A stretch of 64,000 nucleotides of DNA from Rotaria sp. Silwood1 (lineage: Eukaryota; Rotifera; Eurotatoria; Philodinida; Philodinidae). Made by a program: the position numbers and the translations under genes. Positions 61,109-64,000 of this stretch are shown here, one piece after another; position 1 is the first letter of the stretch; every line of letters begins with the position of its first letter. The notes below the pieces were generated by a model. The model saw nothing but the letters and a program-made list of their open reading frames with translations, ran no database searches and was not told the DNA's origin. The stretch is from the NCBI GenBank assembly GCA_905250075.1, contig CAJNOP010000090.1:434001-498000 (forward strand), given 5' to 3'.

Positions 61109-62266
61109 TTATTTTTTTTCTTTAAAATCATTGATCATAGATTCAATATCCATCAATTCAATTTTCCTTTGTGCACGTCGTTCAGTAATAATTTTTGATA
61201 AACCAAGAATAACTACACTAAGAATAACCAAAGCTGAACCAAGCAATGCAAATAAATTTGATCGTTTGTTTGTAAAAATATTTTGAAGAATTAATGAAAA
61301 AATGATATCAGCTGAAGCAAGAAGTAAAAATATAGCTGGATGTTCACGTTTAATAGCTGTTTGTGATAAAATATTTGAGATAATCATAGTGAGACAAAGT
61401 ATAGATGCTAATAAATATCGCCATGATAGAATATAATTAAATGTGAGACCATTATGAAGAAAAAATGTTTTATATGATTGATAAATAGTAAGAAAAATAA
61501 ATATAGCTACACAGTACTGAAGATTAACTATACTTGGTTTGATTGGTTTAGATGTTGAAACAAGTTGTTTAAATGATAGAACATTTGCTGATGATGCTAA
61601 TGCACTAGCAAACGCTAGAGAAAGACCAAGTAAACGATGTTTACTATTAACAATAATAATCGAAGGATTTGTTGATGAAAATAAAAAACTTGGTTGACTA
61701 ACAAAAATAACACCAAATATAGTAAGAGGTAAAGCAATCAATGAACCTATTGATGGCCGTTCTCGATAAATAATAATACTAAAAACAACTGTCCAAACTA
61801 CCCTTGTATAAAATATAGTTGTTACATCAGATAATTCAACATAACGTACAGCAAAAAAATATAAGACAAAACATCCAGCACCTGTTGTACAACATAGAAT
61901 TTGTAAAAATATTTGAGTACTTGTACCAGAAATTAATGGATAATGTTTATATAGTGCAAATAAAAGTATACTTGATATTTGAACAATAAAACGTAAAAAG
62001 AATGCATCAAGTAAATCAATACCTAATTGTTTTATTGAAAATGCTGTACAAGTAAAAATAAGTGATGATGTTAATGTATAGATTATACCAGAAAAACGAG
62101 TAAAGCAACTGATATTTTTTTCCAATGAACTTTTTTTAATTGATAAATCATCAATACTCAAGGTTGATACAGCTGGAGAAATAAAAACACATGGTTCAAT
62201 AGAAACATCATCATATTCCAATTTATCTTGATTTTCTTCAAAAAAAATCTTCTCTTTCGATATCAT
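61109..62266 (-). CDS. EamA/DMT-superfamily membrane transporter (SLC35G-like)
   Basis: A 385-aa intronless gene. About ten hydrophobic helices follow a soluble acidic N-terminus of about 55 residues, in the two-times-five arrangement of the EamA family. The first repeat contains FFLRFIVQISSILLFALYKHYP and GAGCFVLYFFAVRYVELSDVTTIFYTRVVWTVVFSIIIYRERPS; the segment from ALPLTIFGVIFV closes it. The second repeat contains LLGLSLAFASALASSANVLSFKQL and LLLASADIIFSLILQNIFTNKRSNLFALLGSALVILSVV. SLC35G relatives are plasma-membrane or organellar transporters of mostly unknown substrates. The C-terminus is charged (ERRAQRKIELMDIESMINDFKEKK), probably cytosolic. Membership is confident; the substrate is unknown. 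Confidence 0.85.
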   Translation of the reverse strand: MISKEKIFFEENQDKLEYDDVSIEPCVFISPAVSTLSIDDLSIKKSSLEKNISCFTRFSGIIYTLTSSLIFTCTAFSIKQLGIDLLDAFFLRFIVQISSILLFALYKHYPLISGTSTQIFLQILCCTTGAGCFVLYFFAVRYVELSDVTTIFYTRVVWTVVFSIIIYRERPSIGSLIALPLTIFGVIFVSQPSFLFSSTNPSIIIVNSKHRLLGLSLAFASALASSANVLSFKQLVSTSKPIKPSIVNLQYCVAIFIFLTIYQSYKTFFLHNGLTFNYILSWRYLLASILCLTMIISNILSQTAIKREHPAIFLLLASADIIFSLILQNIFTNKRSNLFALLGSALVILSVVILGLSKIITERRAQRKIELMDIESMINDFKEKK

Positions 62267-63831
62267 AATTGAATATTAATGAAGATACATTTTGTAGTAC
62301 TTCTCGTTAGTTAAAATTTATCTGGGAGTCAATAAAAATAAATGATGTAAATGATAACATATAAAACAAAAATAAGATGAAGTGATTTATAACTACCCTT
62401 TTATTAGACGATCATATGGGTACAAATTGAGAAGAAAAGTACAAACGAACAATATCTGTCACTATTACAAAAAAAACGATAAAATTAAGAATTTATATGA
62501 CTAGAAAATACTTTATAATCCTTTTTCAGAGGTATTTATAGAAGATTTCGACTCTTTGCTCTATGATTAGTTCTAAGTATATTGATAACAACATTCGATA
62601 ATAGGCTGCACGTATGACTTTTGGTGTTCCTTTTTCCATTAAGAATAAAATGTTTTTCAATTTTCTCTCTATTCTCTTGGTACCAATCAGATCAAAGGTT
62701 TTTATTTTGTAGCTATGTCAATAATTCTGGCTGCGTATCATGCATATAACATGTGATATATCATTTTCAGTTTTGTGAAGCAAATATGAGTGTGTTTTGA
62801 TAACGAAAGAATCTCTCTTTGGTCCAAAGAGAAAATCTATTGTATAATAGACTTATGACGAAATCTATCACACCTGGGCAACTCAAAGACTTTAATACAT
62901 GTAATTAAAGTCAAAAGTTGCTTTGAACTGTCTATCTCTAACTCAACGATTATTACATCATATGAAGAAAAATAACTAAAAAAAAAGAAAAAGTCTAGCA
63001 CTGAGAAAATTTCTCCAATGTGTCCTTGAATGGCTAATAACAAAGCAGTCTGTTACTTGTTTATATTCGATCATATTTACTCTTGATTTTTTTCCAAATG
63101 GACTATAATAGGATTTCGAAATTCAAAGAACTTACTGAGTAAAAAATTTCAATAAGAATACTAATTAAATAAAGATTTTATTTGAACCTCAACGAACAAT
63201 TTCTTATAATAAACGAGAAGCAAAAGAATGATATGTTTTGATATAGTAAGAAAATTGAAACTTGAGTCTAGATTGTCATAGAAACTTAATCATCTTCAAA
63301 ATATGAAATAGAATGATGTTCAACAGTTAGATATTGTGCTCTTCTCAATATATTATGACATACATGAAGACAATACATTCTTGTTGAACATTTTATTATT
63401 TATAAGACTTGTCAATATAGCCGCTTCGGAGCTAAAATGTGGAATTCACACGTCTCCTTTAGCACCATTATACTTATACAAAATATATAAAATGAAAATT
63501 CTCTAGAAGACTATGGTTGTTTTCAAAAAAATAATGGGTTTCTAGAGAAACTATTTGTCGTGTTTATTTCTGCATTTCGAACAGACATTTTTCTTTTTAA
63601 ACTGAAACTACATTATTAGTTTCCTTCCTATGAAATAAAAAAATGCAAAAAAGATGTGTTTTACACTAGTTCAATGAAACTTTTCTCATAGAAAAATGAT
63701 GACTGAAATCAAACTGATATGTTATACTTCAAAATCATGCCTTGAAATTTATTAAACTAGTATCAAAATCGTGGTATTAAAAACTTTAAACTTGCATCAG
63801 TCTATTTTATTGCCATGTGAATCTTTCGCAG
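62267..63831. other. Intergenic region at the right end
   Basis: AT-rich and without supported genes. The ORF at 62837-63043 (minus) includes a phenylalanine run and has no homology. Confidence 0.5.
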
Positions 63832-63936
63832 ATTCAAGTGAAACAAATGGCCTGGACTCTTTTCCAAACTCCAGGAACATTGCGCTTCGAGGAGCTGTAT
63901 GCTGAAATGTTGCAGAGCTCACGTCACTCTATGCTG
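63832..63936 (+). CDS. Possible internal exon of an unidentified gene running off the window
   Basis: A 105-bp open stretch between an acceptor (ATCTTTCGCAG) and a donor (GTATAA) encodes 35 residues, including WTLFQTPGTLRFEELYAEML. Its base composition is markedly less AT-rich than the flanks, which makes coding plausible. No upstream exon was found and no family recognised. It could equally be a fragment of a degraded gene or repeat. Confidence 0.3.
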
Positions 63937-64000
63937 GTATAAACCGACGCGTATATAGAGTACTAAAAAACCACAATTTATGTAGTACAAAGCCGCACAC

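Overview
The window is an AT-rich animal genome segment with short GT-AG introns, mostly about 50-110 bp. Most single-copy genes match animal proteins closely in domain content and length. Two genes look foreign: a fungal-type hydrophobin and a relative of bacterial phosphothreonine lyases. Several ATGs follow directly on a polypyrimidine tract plus AG, as expected for spliced-leader trans-splicing. Together these point to a bdelloid rotifer (Adineta/Rotaria type). That is inference; no rDNA or mitochondrial marker is present.

Layout. 1-22 kb is gene-poor: a lone degenerate RNase III-domain ORF (3.2-4.0 kb), a 925-bp fold-back DNA element (4.1-5.0 kb), a fringe-like GT31 glycosyltransferase (7.6-8.8 kb), an alpha-carbonic anhydrase (10.1-10.9 kb, minus), a hairpin element (11.5-11.7 kb), a 7TM receptor (16.9-17.9 kb), a TA-flanked inverted-repeat element with (CCG)n blocks (20.0-20.8 kb), and the hydrophobin-like gene (21.1-21.7 kb). 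22.9-38.5 kb is a run of secretory-pathway and trafficking genes: TMEM165/GDT1 (minus), glucosidase I MOGS (minus), ACTR1A dynactin Arp1 (minus), ERGIC3 (plus) and SEC61B (plus). 39.7-42.7 kb holds a Polycomb RING protein of the PCGF3/5 type (plus) converging on an unrecognised two-exon gene (minus).

46.8-57.0 kb is a tight same-strand series: MPHOSPH6, MON1, a greatly expanded NOLC1/Nopp140 (21 exons, about 1543 aa), then the lyase-like gene. Gaps are 60, 204 and 167 bp, so at least the first pair is probably one polycistronic unit. 57.6-60.6 kb encodes a PARP14-like RRM/KH protein without macro or ART domains. 61.1-62.3 kb (minus) encodes an EamA/SLC35G-like transporter. A possible exon of an unidentified gene lies at the right edge.

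The most unusual content is (1) the four-exon hydrophobin candidate, in which seven of the eight canonical cysteines are spaced as in class I hydrophobins; (2) the intronless, tail-anchored phosphothreonine-lyase-like protein, with the family's catalytic His and Lys apparently retained; and (3) the phase-1 exon amplification in NOLC1, where one duplicated block has fused two exons by a deletion between short repeats. Exon boundaries were derived by hand from splice signals, reading frame and recalled family features, without alignment software.
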